Below, piece after piece: positions 20,463 through 31,034 of a stretch of DNA of 64,000 nt; within the stretch, counting starts at the first letter, position 1; the number at the start of each line of letters is the position of its first letter. Below the pieces are notes generated by a model. It was not told where the DNA came from and ran no database searches. It saw nothing but the letters and a program-made list of their open reading frames with translations. A program made the position numbers and the translations under genes. Source of the DNA: Sepioteuthis lessoniana (taxonomy: Eukaryota > Mollusca > Cephalopoda > Myopsida > Loliginidae); assembly GCA_963585895.1 (NCBI GenBank), contig OY757912.1:84394813-84458812 (forward strand), given 5' to 3'.

Positions 20463-22560
20463 AATAAATAAAAGAAATATTAGGGAAAAATCCAGCAGAA
20501 TTTTTGTTGAAGCTTTATGGTAATGATGATGCATCCTGGGAATTTTTAGGGGAAATTTTCAGGTTAAGAATCATGAACACTATGGAAAACCTTTGAACTT
20601 GAAAAGTAATGTATTGGAGGAACTTTTCGGGGATACAGTTCTAAAAACATTTAAACTCTTAGAAAAATTAGAGCTGGATTAAAATATATTTGAATGTCAT
20701 ATTAAAATAGGAAAGAATTTTTTTCATAGCAAGGAAGTTAACCAAAGATTTTGCTACCTGAAAATCTTAATTCTTCAGTTACAAATGCTTCACATCAAAG
20801 AATCATGGAGTTTGGAAGGGAAATTCTTCTGTATACAAAATATTCTTAAGATTGTTACTTGTTTTGCTCTCTGTAACATCCCTTATCTCAGAAGTTCCAA
20901 CAAATTTTTAAAAATCCTTGAAGAATTCCTCAAATTAAAAGGGAAATTATTTTTATGATAAAATGCCATAAGATCATAGAAAACCTAAGAAAATACATTG
21001 ATGGCTAAATAGTGATGCTATGAATTTATATGAAAGGTATCATAAGGCCATAAAAAGCCGAGGAAAATATTTTGATTACTGAATAGATTACTGAATAGAA
21101 ATGCTACAAATTTATATGAATAAAAAATGTACTCAAAGGCTGTTAACCCTTTGAATCAAATTAAGGTGCTATGCATGGCATCGTGATTTCAGGGCTAGAT
21201 TAGAGGACCATTGTTTGTGAGTTTCATTCTCACTGGGTGCCTCATACTTTTGACCTAATGCTTAAAAGCTAAGTAAATAACATTGTCATCAGGATCTAAC
21301 CCCATTAGCCAAGATGAACTCAGCAATGGATTTTCAAGTGCATCTATAACTCATCATGGCTGCTAAGTCCCAAGCTTTAATACCAGAATCCCTTGACATT
21401 TGTATGTGAAAGCTTTTACAGCTTGTCTTACTGGTTAGAGATTGTGATTTCCAGAGGGACGGGAAAGAGACAACTTCAATGGAGGCTTGATGACAATGGC
21501 CAGAAAATAACAACTTTTGTTTTAAAATGAGGATAAAATCTAAAAATTAACCTCATGAAATAAAAGGCCCCGGTCGACTTATTTGCTAAACTAAAGTTGC
21601 ATTAAAATTATACAAGTTAGTAAAAAAATAAATTATTTTCAGAATTATGAATATCTTCATAATAAGATGCTTACAGTAATAAGACTGTATCCACAATGGC
21701 TGAAGTAACCTATGATTCTCATTGAATATAATTGCCAATAAAAACTAAAGATCAAATGGATTTAGAGCAATTATTGAGACAAGAGCATTTTATGGCCATT
21801 GATCCCCATTTTGTGAATGTGGCCTGTAAACTGAATGGCTTACAGGCTATTGATCAGACCTTACCTAAGTGACCCGCTATTAATAATCATTGTTAGACAA
21901 TAAGTGACCTTATATGAAGAGGTTTTATTGGAATCCTGTCAGTAATGCCTCTTTATGATTGCTTCTCTGTAGAAACTTGTTCTTGTGCATATTCAAACCA
22001 TGCTGCATCAAGACAAAGCCTGTCAAAATGTTTTGATTACCTCCCTTTCTTCCCAATTTAAAAAAAAAATTTTCTTTCATTTTTATTCTTTGTTAATTGC
22101 AGTTTTCTTTCCTTTTTTTTTTATTCCTCTTTTCTTCAACCATTTTATTCTTTTCCCACTTTTCTTTCTTGTACATGAATTACTTTTCTTTCTTTTAATT
22201 TTTTAAAATTATTTTCTCACCAGTACATTAACCTTATTATTATTGAACTTCATAAGACCATGTTTTGCCATTTTCCTTTGTTAATAATTATTTTATTGTA
22301 GCAAAAAATAAAGATAGGAACATCGCATCTTCTTTCTGTCCACTTGATAGCAATGTTCTTTTCTGCATTGCACACCATGTATTAATCAAGATTCCCAGCA
22401 ACTAGTCGAGCAAGGGTTCCATCTCTCAGCAGAAATAGGAACTATTCTCTTACATCTCTGTGAGTAAGAGATTAATTTATTCTTTTCTCAACTCATTCTT
22501 TTGTTTTCTGTTCTTACTCTTATCAATTTCCTGCTTTTTATCTTTCTTTTTTCATATACT
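20463..22560. other. About 2 kb without recognised gene or repeat
   Basis: Moderately AT-rich, then T-rich from 22,040. A segment at 21,150-21,560 has more balanced composition but no open frame; it may be unique host sequence or an old unclassified repeat. Confidence 0.4.
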
Positions 22561-22564
22561 TTCT

Positions 22565-22800
22565 TTATAAAGAGTCTGTGTGGCATAGTGACTGAACTGC
22601 TGAACTGATGTTTGTACATTCAATCTTCAGTTGCACTATTACAATCACATTTGGACTAATACTCTTTGGAAAGGTATTGAACCTTCTTGTCCTCCATGAG
22701 CTATAGGTTAAATTGTATCACTGCTGTTCTTCTACAAGGATGGCTTTGGTATTGAATAACCCATGAAGGTTGATATGCCATAAAAAAATAGACCAAACCA
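22565..22800 (+). repeat. SINE-3 copy
   Basis: Diverged tRNA-like head (TGTGTGGCATAGTGACTGAA), the central block shared with SINE-1 (GGACTAATACTCTTTGGAAA), then CTACAAGGATGGCTTTGG and the hairpin tail shared with R4 (ATTGAATAACCCATGAAGG, GATATGCCATAAAAA). Confidence 0.7.
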
Positions 22801-22823
22801 AACATCCTATCATTTATTTTGAT

Positions 22824-23396
22824 GGTTGGTTGGTTGTTTTAATGGGTTTTATGGCATATCAACCTTTGTAGGTTAGTACATGCCAAATCAATTTTTATGT
22901 AAATATCTGTTCTTTATAAAACAATTCAGTTTAGCATAAGTACACAGTTTAATGGTCAAAAACATTTATTTCAAGCTATTCAAGCAGTTATATGTAATAA
23001 TTCAGTTAAGTGTAAATACAGTTTTAATGTCGAAAAACAGTTCTATTTGAAATAATTCAGTTAAGCATAAGCATGCAGTTTAAATGTAAGTACGGTTTAA
23101 TTGTCAAAACATTTCTATTTCAAGCTATTCAGTTTATTCAAACAATTCAGTTTAGCATTAGTATGCTGTTAGTTCTATTTAACCCATAGATAAGGCCCTA
23201 TCAGGTGTTACCACTCCGGGCCAGAGTGGACCTGGAAGCAATGGCAATAAAGGGGTACTCCACATTCCCCAAAGCTCCAGCATTGCTGGAACCTCACCAT
23301 CAGATTGTTTAGTGTCATATCCAGGACACTTGTTATGGGGGGCTCTTACCCCTCTGCCGAGAAGCAGTCATATTCTACAGCCCTAGCCGACTGGGC
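22824..23396 (-). repeat. R4-A element
   Basis: Minus-strand copy with (TTGG)n tail end at 22,824, hairpin (GGCATATCAACCTTTGTAGG, 22,852-22,871), five or six body units (rc of CTTATGCTAAACTGAATTG), palindrome ACCACTCCGGGCCAGAGTGG (23,210-23,229) and head near 23,370-23,390. It lies tail to tail with the SINE-3 just upstream, so the two hairpin tails form an inverted pair. Confidence 0.8.
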
Positions 23397-24675
23397 AATT
23401 GTGTTTTTCTTTTTTCATCCTATTTTTACACTTTTCATTTTCTCTTTCTTTTCTCCATGCATTATTTTCCTTCTCTTTTCAGTCATTTTTCTTTTTCGAT
23501 TCCCTCTTTTCTTTCTTCCTTCCTTCCTTTTTATTCTTCCAGCTAAATTTCACAAGTTACTACCAACATGACAGAACAAATAGGAAGAGCCTCATTTTCA
23601 GTCAGTGATTGACCCAATGACATTTTCACCAATTTCTAAAAGTTGGTTGCCAACAAAGAAGTTCCAAACTTTGATGTACAGCCATTTGTCACCCAGGAAG
23701 TCCTTCTCAATCCTCGATTACTATCTAAGACCATCTCGCATCTAATACCCCCTACCAACAATGTCCAATAAAAATGGCTGACATTGTATAATGGCAGCGA
23801 GTTAATACTAAATCTTCTCATCAATTCTGTTGTCTAATTGTGTGACAGATTAGCACTTCTCTCCGCACAATTGTTTTTTTTTCTTTTACAATAATGATAA
23901 TGGACATTGCCCATTCTCAACTCCTTACCTACTCCCTTACAGTTCTAAATGTTCAGTTACCCTCTACCCTGATCTTCTCCCACCCAAGAAACTAATCCAT
24001 ATCCTGCCTCATCTGAAGGACCCTGGCAAGATAAAGCTTATGCTCCAATGGACATTTTCTGTGCTCTTTGATACTTGTTAAATATTTATAGAACAAACTG
24101 CAAAAAAAAGGAGGAGTGAAAGGAGACAACAAGGAGACAAACAATCTCATACAAGAAGAAAATAAAAACTAATTTAAGACAATAAATAAATGAAGAAAAT
24201 TATTGACTCGGTTGTCGTATGTTAATGGGTGCCACTTAGAAGAAATCGATCAATGGAAACTGTTTTTATGGGTTGGTGATCATGGTGGTGGTCAGTACAG
24301 CTGATGGGGAAGAAGTGGAGATAAAGAATGCATCCACTTGATAAACCAGTAAAGTAATAAATAACAAATTACTTCCAATGAGGCTCTGGCACATTTTCAT
24401 GCTTTCTCATTTTTCCAAAGAATCATGCAATGCCATTCACTGTTAAAGTTGCTTTTCCTTTGGTGATGTAGTCTAATGGCTTGTACAATATATGAGATGT
24501 CACAGTTCAAGTCGTTAAAGTTACTCTTCGGTTAGAGAAGTAAGCTTAATGTCCACTGGGTTTCCTAGGTCTTCAGGTCAGAATCTTCTACCAGAAATCA
24601 TGACCTTTATAATATTTTACCCTGAGTCTTTTTCTAAAAAATTATATTTCTGTTATTTATTTTTCTATTATTATT
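23397..24675. other. No gene seen
   Basis: A pyrimidine-rich stretch (23,399-23,560) gives spurious T-rich frames. The remainder (23,560-24,675) shows no recognised repeat. Confidence 0.45.
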
Positions 24676-24689
24676 TACTCTTTTATGAG

Positions 24690-24955
24690 TTTTTCACACC
24701 AGTGTTAGCTGAAGGTTTTTCACTGGAGTTTGAGTGATAGCAAGTCACCTGGACTCTTCTCGATATTCTGGCCAATCACAAAAATGATGTAGTCTGGATA
24801 GTCTCTCTTTGTCCTCTTATTTCCAAGTCCTCCAGTCCTTATACTAATCCTTTGGTGATTGTACCCAGAGCACCAATTATAAATGGTGTCACCGTCTTTT
24901 TCATGTTCCACAGTTTTTCAGTCCTCTAGCAAGGTCCAGGTACTTATCTTTTCAT
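24690..24955 (-). pseudogene. LINE-B 3' end fragment
   Basis: Minus strand encodes LWNMKKTVTPFIIGALGTIT and a LGDLLSLKLQ end (stop near 24,735) of the LINE-B protein, with frame breaks, followed by its 3' UTR (rc of CACTCCAGTGAAAAACC..). A close relative follows at 25,000. Confidence 0.7.
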
Positions 24956-24999
24956 TTTCTCTATTATTATTATTTACTCATTAGATTTTTTCACATTAG

Positions 25000-25372
25000 C
25001 ATTAGCTAATGGTCTTTCACTGAAGTTTGAGTGACAGCAAATCTCCTCAAGTCTCCAGGACTCTTCTCAGTATCCTGGCTGTTCTCAATTATGTTGTTGT
25101 TTGGATGGTCTCCATTCGTCTGCCAACTTTCAAGTCCTCCAGTCCCTTTAATAATCTTTTAGTTACTGATCCAAACGTACCAATTACAATTGGTAACATT
25201 GTCACCTGCATGTTCCATAGTTTTTTCAATTCCCTAGCAAGGTCGAGGTACTTATCCTTCTTTTCACATTCTTTCAGTTTTATTCAGTAGTCAGCTGTGA
25301 CTGCAAAGGGGACAATTTTGCAAGTTCTCTTTTTTTTTTTTGTTTATTATTAGGTCTGGTTTTCTGGCTGAG
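25000..25372 (-). pseudogene. LINE-B 3' end fragment, second copy
   Basis: Same 3' part in the same orientation: rc near 25,300-25,020 reads the DH..KLKECEKKDKYLDLARE region, then VTMLPIVIGTFGS and a decayed C-terminus. Its 3' UTR is joined to the 5' side of the preceding fragment through ATTATTATTATTTACTCA, so the pair may be a local duplication or two adjacent insertions. Confidence 0.7.
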
Positions 25373-25499
25373 TATTATTAATATTATTATTATCATCTAC
25401 ATAAACCTGCAAGGGTTCTTTGCACATATTTACCGGCACAAGATCTCTATTTTGTCCTGTTTTTTTTTGTCAGTCTTTTTGTTACTAGCAGAGGTAGTT

Positions 25500-25745
25500 T
25501 TGCGTCTCCTCTTATAAGGTCACTCTCTTATTTCGATGGTCATCCTCTTGGCCTTCTTTTGGTAAAGTTGTTAAATTTCTGTTGATGGATTACTGAAGCA
25601 CTCAAAAAGGTTTATATAAGTTTTGTGTGTACATAATGTTTTGAATGAGTTTGTTGCAACTTAACAGAGACTTTATTCAAGGTATTTCTCTCGCAGTGTG
25701 CAGGGTTACTGCATATTTGTAATGGGGTGCTCTCATAAGGCAAGA
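25500..25745. repeat. Dispersed unclassified repeat, copy 1
   Basis: TTGATGGATTACTGAAGCA..GGTTTATATAAG..GTACATAATGTTTTGAATGA (25,580-25,645) recurs at 26,778-26,853. The CATCCTCTTGGCCTT block (25,540) recurs at 26,981 in the other relative order. Confidence 0.55.
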
Positions 25746-25764
25746 TATATAATCATTTAATAGG

Positions 25765-26047
25765 TGACCCTGTAGCATAGTAGCTAGCGTGCTGAACTGT
25801 AACATCATAATAAGTGAGTTCAAGCTCCAGTCATGCTATTATGTTCACTTTTGGACTAATAGCCTTAAGAAAGGCATGAACCCCATTATTCCCCCAAGCT
25901 ATTGATTAAATAGTATCATTACTGTATATATAAATAAAAATATAAATAGTATAAATTAAATAGTATCATTACTGTACTTCTACAAGGATGACTTTGGCAT
26001 TAAATAACCCATGAAGATTTATATGCCATTAATCAAAGAAACTAAAT
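25765..26047 (+). repeat. SINE-3 copy
   Basis: tRNA-like head GGTGACCCTGTAGCATAGTA (A box) and GTGAGTTCAAGCTCC (B box, 25,814-25,828), central block (GGACTAATAGCCTTAAGAAA), GGCATTAAATAACCCATGAAG tail region. A short internal duplication (TAAATAGTATCATTACTGTA at 25,913 and 25,956) expands this copy. It lies directly after the unclassified repeat. Confidence 0.75.
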
Positions 26048-26764
26048 CAACATAACTATCTCTACTAACAGTGAAAAGACAAGCAAAAGTCAGAATGAAA
26101 TGGGAGTCTTATGCAGAACTGTTGTAGGTTTTTGAAATATATAATGAAATATAATTAAGTATATAATGATATAATAAAAAATAACCAGAGAAGATGTGTA
26201 TTTTAGTTAAATGAGAAAGAGAAGTTGAAACATCAACTTAATTGTTATCATCTCTGGGAGGTTATGATAAGTGTTACATGAAACAGTAATGATTTTAAAC
26301 GTCATAGCTTCTTTCAAAGAAGCTAAGAGTAAAAATTCATTTTATCTTGTGACATTTCTAATATTTTTTATGCCCACAGAAACAATCTAATTAACAAGTT
26401 AATGTATTCATTGTATCTTCATCTCTTAAAACAAGGACCTCAAACATGTGGCTTGGTTTGGGGGATTCTAACCCTGTGGTAGGACCCCTCCCCATCATTG
26501 CATCAAAGAGGAAGAGGCAGAATAATGTGATGCTGCATGACACTGTTTGTGGTGACCAGGGTTATTTTTAGTTTTGCTTGAGCATACACAAGTAGAATCC
26601 CCACACTCCCAGTAAACTAAGCATTCATCAGAACTGCCCCTATGGGGAGGTAATTAAAAGTCAAATTTATAAAGGCATGAAACTGAACTACTTTTACATC
26701 ATATTACTAACTGTAAAATGAAAATATATAAATATATAAAATCTATAATAAAACTAGTAAAATG
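26048..26764. other. No gene seen
   Basis: AT-rich. 26,450-26,640 is GC-richer and has no recognised repeat or open frame. Confidence 0.4.
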
Positions 26765-27010
26765 ATTAAATCCATGTTAATGGATTACTGAAGCAACCCC
26801 TTTTTTAGCCTAAAGGTTTATATAAGCTTTGTATGTACATAATGTTTTGAATGAATGATATGGCTTATGACAACCTAATAGAGAACTTATTTAAGGTGTC
26901 TCTATCAAAGTGAGCAGTTTTAATATTCACTTCTAATATAGTCTTCTATATTTATAAATAAGGTATTATTTTGTTGATTCTCATCCTCATAGCCTTTTTA
27001 AATAATTCCC
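26765..27010. repeat. Dispersed unclassified repeat, copy 2
   Basis: Homologous to 25,500-25,745 but with parts in a different order and many changes. Confidence 0.55.
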
Positions 27011-27109
27011 CTTTATGGCATCTCTCTGGCCAATGGGCAGACTACTTGGCAGTATCCATCTCCAAGTGACAGGTTGTACTGGTTTATATAGTTCTAGTAG
27101 TAAGGAATT

Positions 27110-27660
27110 AGCAATATGGAGAAATTAATGTTTATGGCCCCTTGATAGCCTTTGCTTGAACAAACATTTACACAACATGCTTTTTTTAAGTCTTGACCTT
27201 CAGTTGACCATCAGAAAGTCCTGGAAAAAATGGTTGCAACTTTTGTTTCTTGCTAGGTAATTTTTATCTAGAAGTTTACTTTATATGGTTAACAAAAGAT
27301 AAAGATTCAGTTTAGCTAACTTTATTAGTAAAAAGTAAGAATCTAATTTAGTATTATAGATGAATTATCATTACTAACTGAAAACCTGTCCATAAGGTAG
27401 AATATTAAGCTAGTAATAATGTTTGTGCGAAGTTAGAAAAGTTTATAGTCCTCTAGTGGTCATTGCTTGTACTACAAATGTAAACACAAAAACATGATTT
27501 TTTTAAGCATTGACTGACAGGTGACCAGAAAAATGTTAGAGAAAAACAGCAATGACTTCTGGTTGGGAAATTTTCCTCTAGATGTCTACTTGATGAGGTT
27601 AAAGATAAAGATTTATTTTGCTAATACAAATAAAGAGCTAGTTTAGCATTATACTTACAT
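27110..27660. repeat. Diverged tandem duplication of about 310 bp
   Basis: 27,110-27,365 and 27,430-27,660 align in order: GCCTTTGCTTGAACAAACAT / TCATTGCTTGTACTACAAAT; TTTTTTTAAGTCTTGACC / TTTTTTTAAGCATTGACTG; TAGAAGTTTACTTTATATGG / TAGATGTCTACTTGATGAGG; AGTATTATA / AGCATTATA. Confidence 0.6.
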
Positions 27661-27954
27661 ATTAAATTGAATGCTCTCTCTATAAACTTGGGGAATTTTC
27701 AAAAGTTCATGTTAAAAACATACTCCAGGGTCACATAAATAACCACAGAAATTTTTATACCTCAGTCATAAATAAAATTGCATAAATATACGTAAGAGGT
27801 TTGCTTATTTCTGGACGGCTACATATTTATATCTTGGGTTACAGATTTTGAATGCTGTAAAATTTGATTATAGGTAATGCCTAATAATATGTTTGAATTG
27901 TATAAGGTTTCACTAGAAATGATGTGCTGGTGTCTTTGGTTTAGAGGAAAATTA

Positions 27955-28380
27955 ACTTTCTATAAAATATTGTAAGGGGTGTATTTATTTACCAGATTGA
28001 TATTCTAAGGGGTGAATTTATTTATCGGTGAAATATTGTTGGGGTATGTTTATTTAAAAGTGAAGTATTGTAAGGGGTGTATTTATTTATCAGTAAAATA
28101 TTGTTATGGGTTGTATTTATTTACTGGTTAAATATTGTGAGAGGTATATTTATCAGTGGTAGATATTTATCAGTGAAATAGTGTAAGAGATGTATTTATT
28201 TATCACTAATATTGTTCGGGGTATTTTCATTTATCAGAGAAATATTTATCAGTTGTACATATTTATCAGAGAAATATTGTAAGGGGTCTATTTATTTATC
28301 AGTAAAATATTGTTGGGGTCTATTTATCTATTTATCCGAGAAATATTGGTTACAGTGTATTTATTTATTAATGATAGAAA
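27955..28380. repeat. Degenerate minisatellite (about 35 bp unit)
   Basis: About ten irregular copies of AAATATTGTAAGGGGTGTAT followed by TTATTTATCAGTG. It continues at 28,640-28,705 after an inserted LINE-A fragment. The plus-strand frame here (28,212-28,442) reads repetitive YLSEKYC-like peptide and is not a gene. Confidence 0.85.
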
Positions 28381-28384
28381 TTAA

Positions 28385-28638
28385 GCGAAAAAACAAACCA
28401 GACACGTGTGACACTGCTGGAGAAGTAGGGACAAGCTCGTAAGTGATGTATTCCTGTGGACTCCTTCACATGGATGAGTAAAGGCATGACATCCTGCTCG
28501 AACCTACATACAGCAGCTCTGTGCCAATATGGGATGTAGTCCTGAGGATCTGCCGAAAGCAATGGACGATAGGGAGGTGTGGCAAGAGAGGATCAGGAAT
28601 ATCTGTGCTGATAGCGCGACATGATGATGATGATGATC
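28385..28638 (+). pseudogene. LINE-A tail fragment inside the minisatellite
   Basis: Encodes the last about 80 codons of LINE-A (HTCDTAGEV region; GCSPEDLPKAMDDREVWQER..; ICADS), with frame breaks, ending in (ATG)n. It splits the 35 bp minisatellite, so it inserted after the array had expanded. Confidence 0.75.
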
Positions 28639-28759
28639 AGTGGTAGATAATTATCAGAGAAATACTGTTATGGGTGTATTTATTTATCAGTGATATTTAT
28701 CATTAGATATTTTACTGCTTGATAGTTTTTGAAGTTTCTGAATTAATTTTTACTGTATA

Positions 28760-28892
28760 GGCTATGGAACATGTCCATAGTGCTAATACCCTCCAGAAAA
28801 GCATGAATCTAACCATTCTACCTCCAGCCTTGGGTAAATAGTAGGGCAGATCGGGCTCTTTAACCTTGGTGTGATGACTGGTTTTTCAGTCA
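28760..28892 (+). repeat. SINE-1 central fragment
   Basis: Contains CATAGTGCTAATACCCTCCA, GGGTAAATAGTAGGGCAGAT and CTTTAACCTTGGTGTGATGA, i.e. the central block without head or tail. Confidence 0.6.
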
Positions 28893-28943
28893 TGTTTACT
28901 TATCATTATTGAAACTTTGCTTTATTTGGCATACAGTCTCAGC

Positions 28944-29052
28944 TTGCTTACTGTGCCTGATGTTCCTAAGTGGTCACCCATCTCAGAACCAAACTGGTTT
29001 ATTGCTGCCAACTTCTGGGATCTGATGGGCACCAGTATTTTCAACATGATTT
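28944..29052 (-). pseudogene. 5S rRNA-like pseudogene, copy 1
   Basis: The minus strand aligns along its length with animal 5S rRNA. On the plus strand GCTTACTGTGCCTGATGTTC, GTGGTCACCCATCTCAGAAC and TTCTGGGATCTGATGGGC match the reverse of the 5S 3' end, the GGTCTCCCATCCAAGTAC region and the TTCCGAGATCAGACGAG region. It is heavily mutated. It may be a pseudogene or the head of a 5S-derived SINE. Confidence 0.65.
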
Positions 29053-29121
29053 AACTATAAGTTATGTTTACTCATATTATTGTTATTTAAGCATTGCTTA
29101 ATCTGGTATACAGGCCTGAAC

Positions 29122-29227
29122 TTGCTTACAGTACCTGCTGTATCTCAGTAGTTACCCATCTCAGAACTGAACTGGCTTATTGTTACTTAACTTCACCACT
29201 CTTTATCTTTTTTGGTATAACTTGACC
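29122..29227 (-). pseudogene. 5S rRNA-like pseudogene, copy 2
   Basis: A second copy about 178 bp further on with the same order (GCTTACAGTACCTGCTGTAT, GTTACCCATCTCAGAACTG, TTGGTATAACTTGACCAT). Its upstream flank (TTTGGCATACAG / TCTGGTATACAG) is also repeated, so the whole unit, spacer included, was duplicated in tandem. Confidence 0.65.
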
Positions 29228-29503
29228 ATAAGATCAACCTTTTCTTAAGGATTTTCTTCCATCAAATACTCTCCATCCAACTTCTTAAAATGCTACCAGT
29301 ATTAATATCATAGACAACCAGTATTTCCTGATGTAAGAGAGAATACATTAAAAAAAAGAATTTTAAAAAATGGCTAGGTATCATTTCTTGTTATTGGTAT
29401 GATGTAACTCAGTCCAAACTGTCATATTACTTGGAAAGGGGAAAGGCATGCCGAGTACAAGGCTGAGTCAAAAGTTTTGCAATATTTACATTTATGGCAT
29501 AAT

Positions 29504-29710
29504 TCAGCTGCTCCCAATACTTTTACCTTGGTCTTGAACATGATGAACTACACTGGATTTAGAGATGTCAAGATCACCTGATACTCTCCAAGTGCTACTT
29601 ACTAGATTGGCCTCTATGGCTTGGCACATGGCCTTGGAATTCACGGTTTTAATACTGTAACATACCCATGTGTGAAATAGACATAGGGAATCTAAAAACA
29701 CGAAACTCAC
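29504..29710 (-). pseudogene. M1 transposase N-terminal fragment
   Basis: A 68-codon frame with KAMCQAIEANLVSSTWRVSG and DLDISKSSVVHHV, a helix-turn-helix typical of mariner/Tc transposase N-termini. The catalytic part is absent: it ends at the left terminal repeat after about 20 further codons and no DDE motif was found. It once bound the terminal repeats to move the element. It is a relic. Confidence 0.65.
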
Positions 29711-29727
29711 GAAATTGGTTCAGGTAT

Positions 29728-30110
29728 GAAACTTTTTATTACCTTTGAGTTAAAGGTAATTCGACATGAGGAGAGAGAGACACAATCTTTCTATGCTGAC
29801 TGCTTTTACATCATCAGCTCTCAACCCAACCAATGCGCGGCACCTGTAGTGCACAAATTCGTCTGGCCTCGCCCAGCTCTGAATGTTGACTCTCTCGTTC
29901 GGAGGCAGGAACTCAACTCTGGTTTTTCTCAAATCTCAGCCCACGCTTCCCGGTGCATGACGTCACTCACATCCCCTGGTCTCAATTCTTATCTGGAATT
30001 TTTATTTTGACATCTCTGAATGACACATCCTCTCCGCACGCGCGTGAACACCTGCATTAATGTTGCACCTAACTAACCCATTTGCTAAGTGAAAGGTTCG
30101 CATCCTAACT
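29728..30110 (-). mobile_element. GC-rich LTR-like insert within M1
   Basis: It interrupts the mariner and is much richer in G and C. On the minus strand it has GTGACGTCATGCACCGGGAA (CRE/ETS-like), and a late AATAAAAAG signal near 29,740 beside a perfect palindrome ATTACCTTT..AAAGGTAAT (29,740-29,762). Promoter-like sequence followed by a polyadenylation signal resembles a solo LTR, but TG..CA ends and a target duplication were not settled. Confidence 0.35.
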
Positions 30111-30494
30111 AAACCAGAAGGCAAGATATACAAAACGAAATCCCTCCACAATTATATTACAATACTACCTGACCTTGCTTGATCATTGAGGCTCTTGCAA
30201 CAGGAGTGAAATTTATTGAACCATCTGGTTACTATACTGTAATCGACTGCACCTTTAAATTACACAGGACAAATGTTTTTAATTATTTCTGTGGAATTAT
30301 GGCCCAGTTCAAATTCATAAAACATAATTAGACTATGTTGCATGTTCATCTATGTAGCTTTCAAATCCCACGCAGAGTGAAACAATGCACACGTCAGTTC
30401 ATCAACTAACACTATACTACCAGGTATAAAGAGTAACTTTCACTGCAAACTAATGTGTATGCAAATTTTGCAAAATTTTTGACGCACCCTAGTA

Positions 30495-31000
30495 ATATCC
30501 ATTGCCCTGAGAAATTCCATGAAAGCCAATTACTTGGTATGACACCCATGATCATCTAATAGGTTATCAGATATATTCACATACATTAAGGTCAAGTTTG
30601 CTTTTTACTTATTAGTAAAGCTACTTATTCAAAAAGTAGTATAATTAGCCATCCTTTTATTCGGCTGTGAATGTCAATTTATGTTATTGATACTGACAAT
30701 TATGACAATAACATAGCTTCAAAGCAAAAACAATTAGTAAAATTACAACTAACTTTTGTTATTTTACAAAGTATCACTAATTGTAATTATTGTTATAGAA
30801 ATCTCACAATACTGTGTTATTTTCTTATGTTCTTTATCAGAGACATTATTTTAGCAGCTGAAATGAATACTTGCACTAGAGTTGTGGTTAGTAAGTCAAT
30901 CTCAAAAGCCATAGTTTTGTGAGTTTGATCCTCATTTATACTTCTCTTTTGGTGGTTTTATTAGGTAATTATAAGGTAATTAAAATTCATGTCAACTATA
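30495..31000. other. AT-rich DNA, no gene seen
   Basis: No recognised repeat. (TA)n at 31,000-31,020. Confidence 0.45.
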
Positions 31001-31034
31001 TATATATATATATATATATAGACAGCATTATCTC

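Larger units (their letters stand above)
29458..30492 (-). mobile_element. M1 mariner copy a, with TA duplication
   Basis: Ends are inverted repeats: left CAAGGCTGAGTCAAAAGTTT, right (reverse complement) CTAGGGTGCGTCAAAAATTT, both flanked by TA (29,456-29,457 and 30,493-30,494). The 1,035 bp copy holds a transposase DNA-binding relic on the minus strand and a GC-rich insert (29,728-30,110). Sequence at 30,160-30,480 is shared with copy c (43,280-43,610). Confidence 0.88.
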
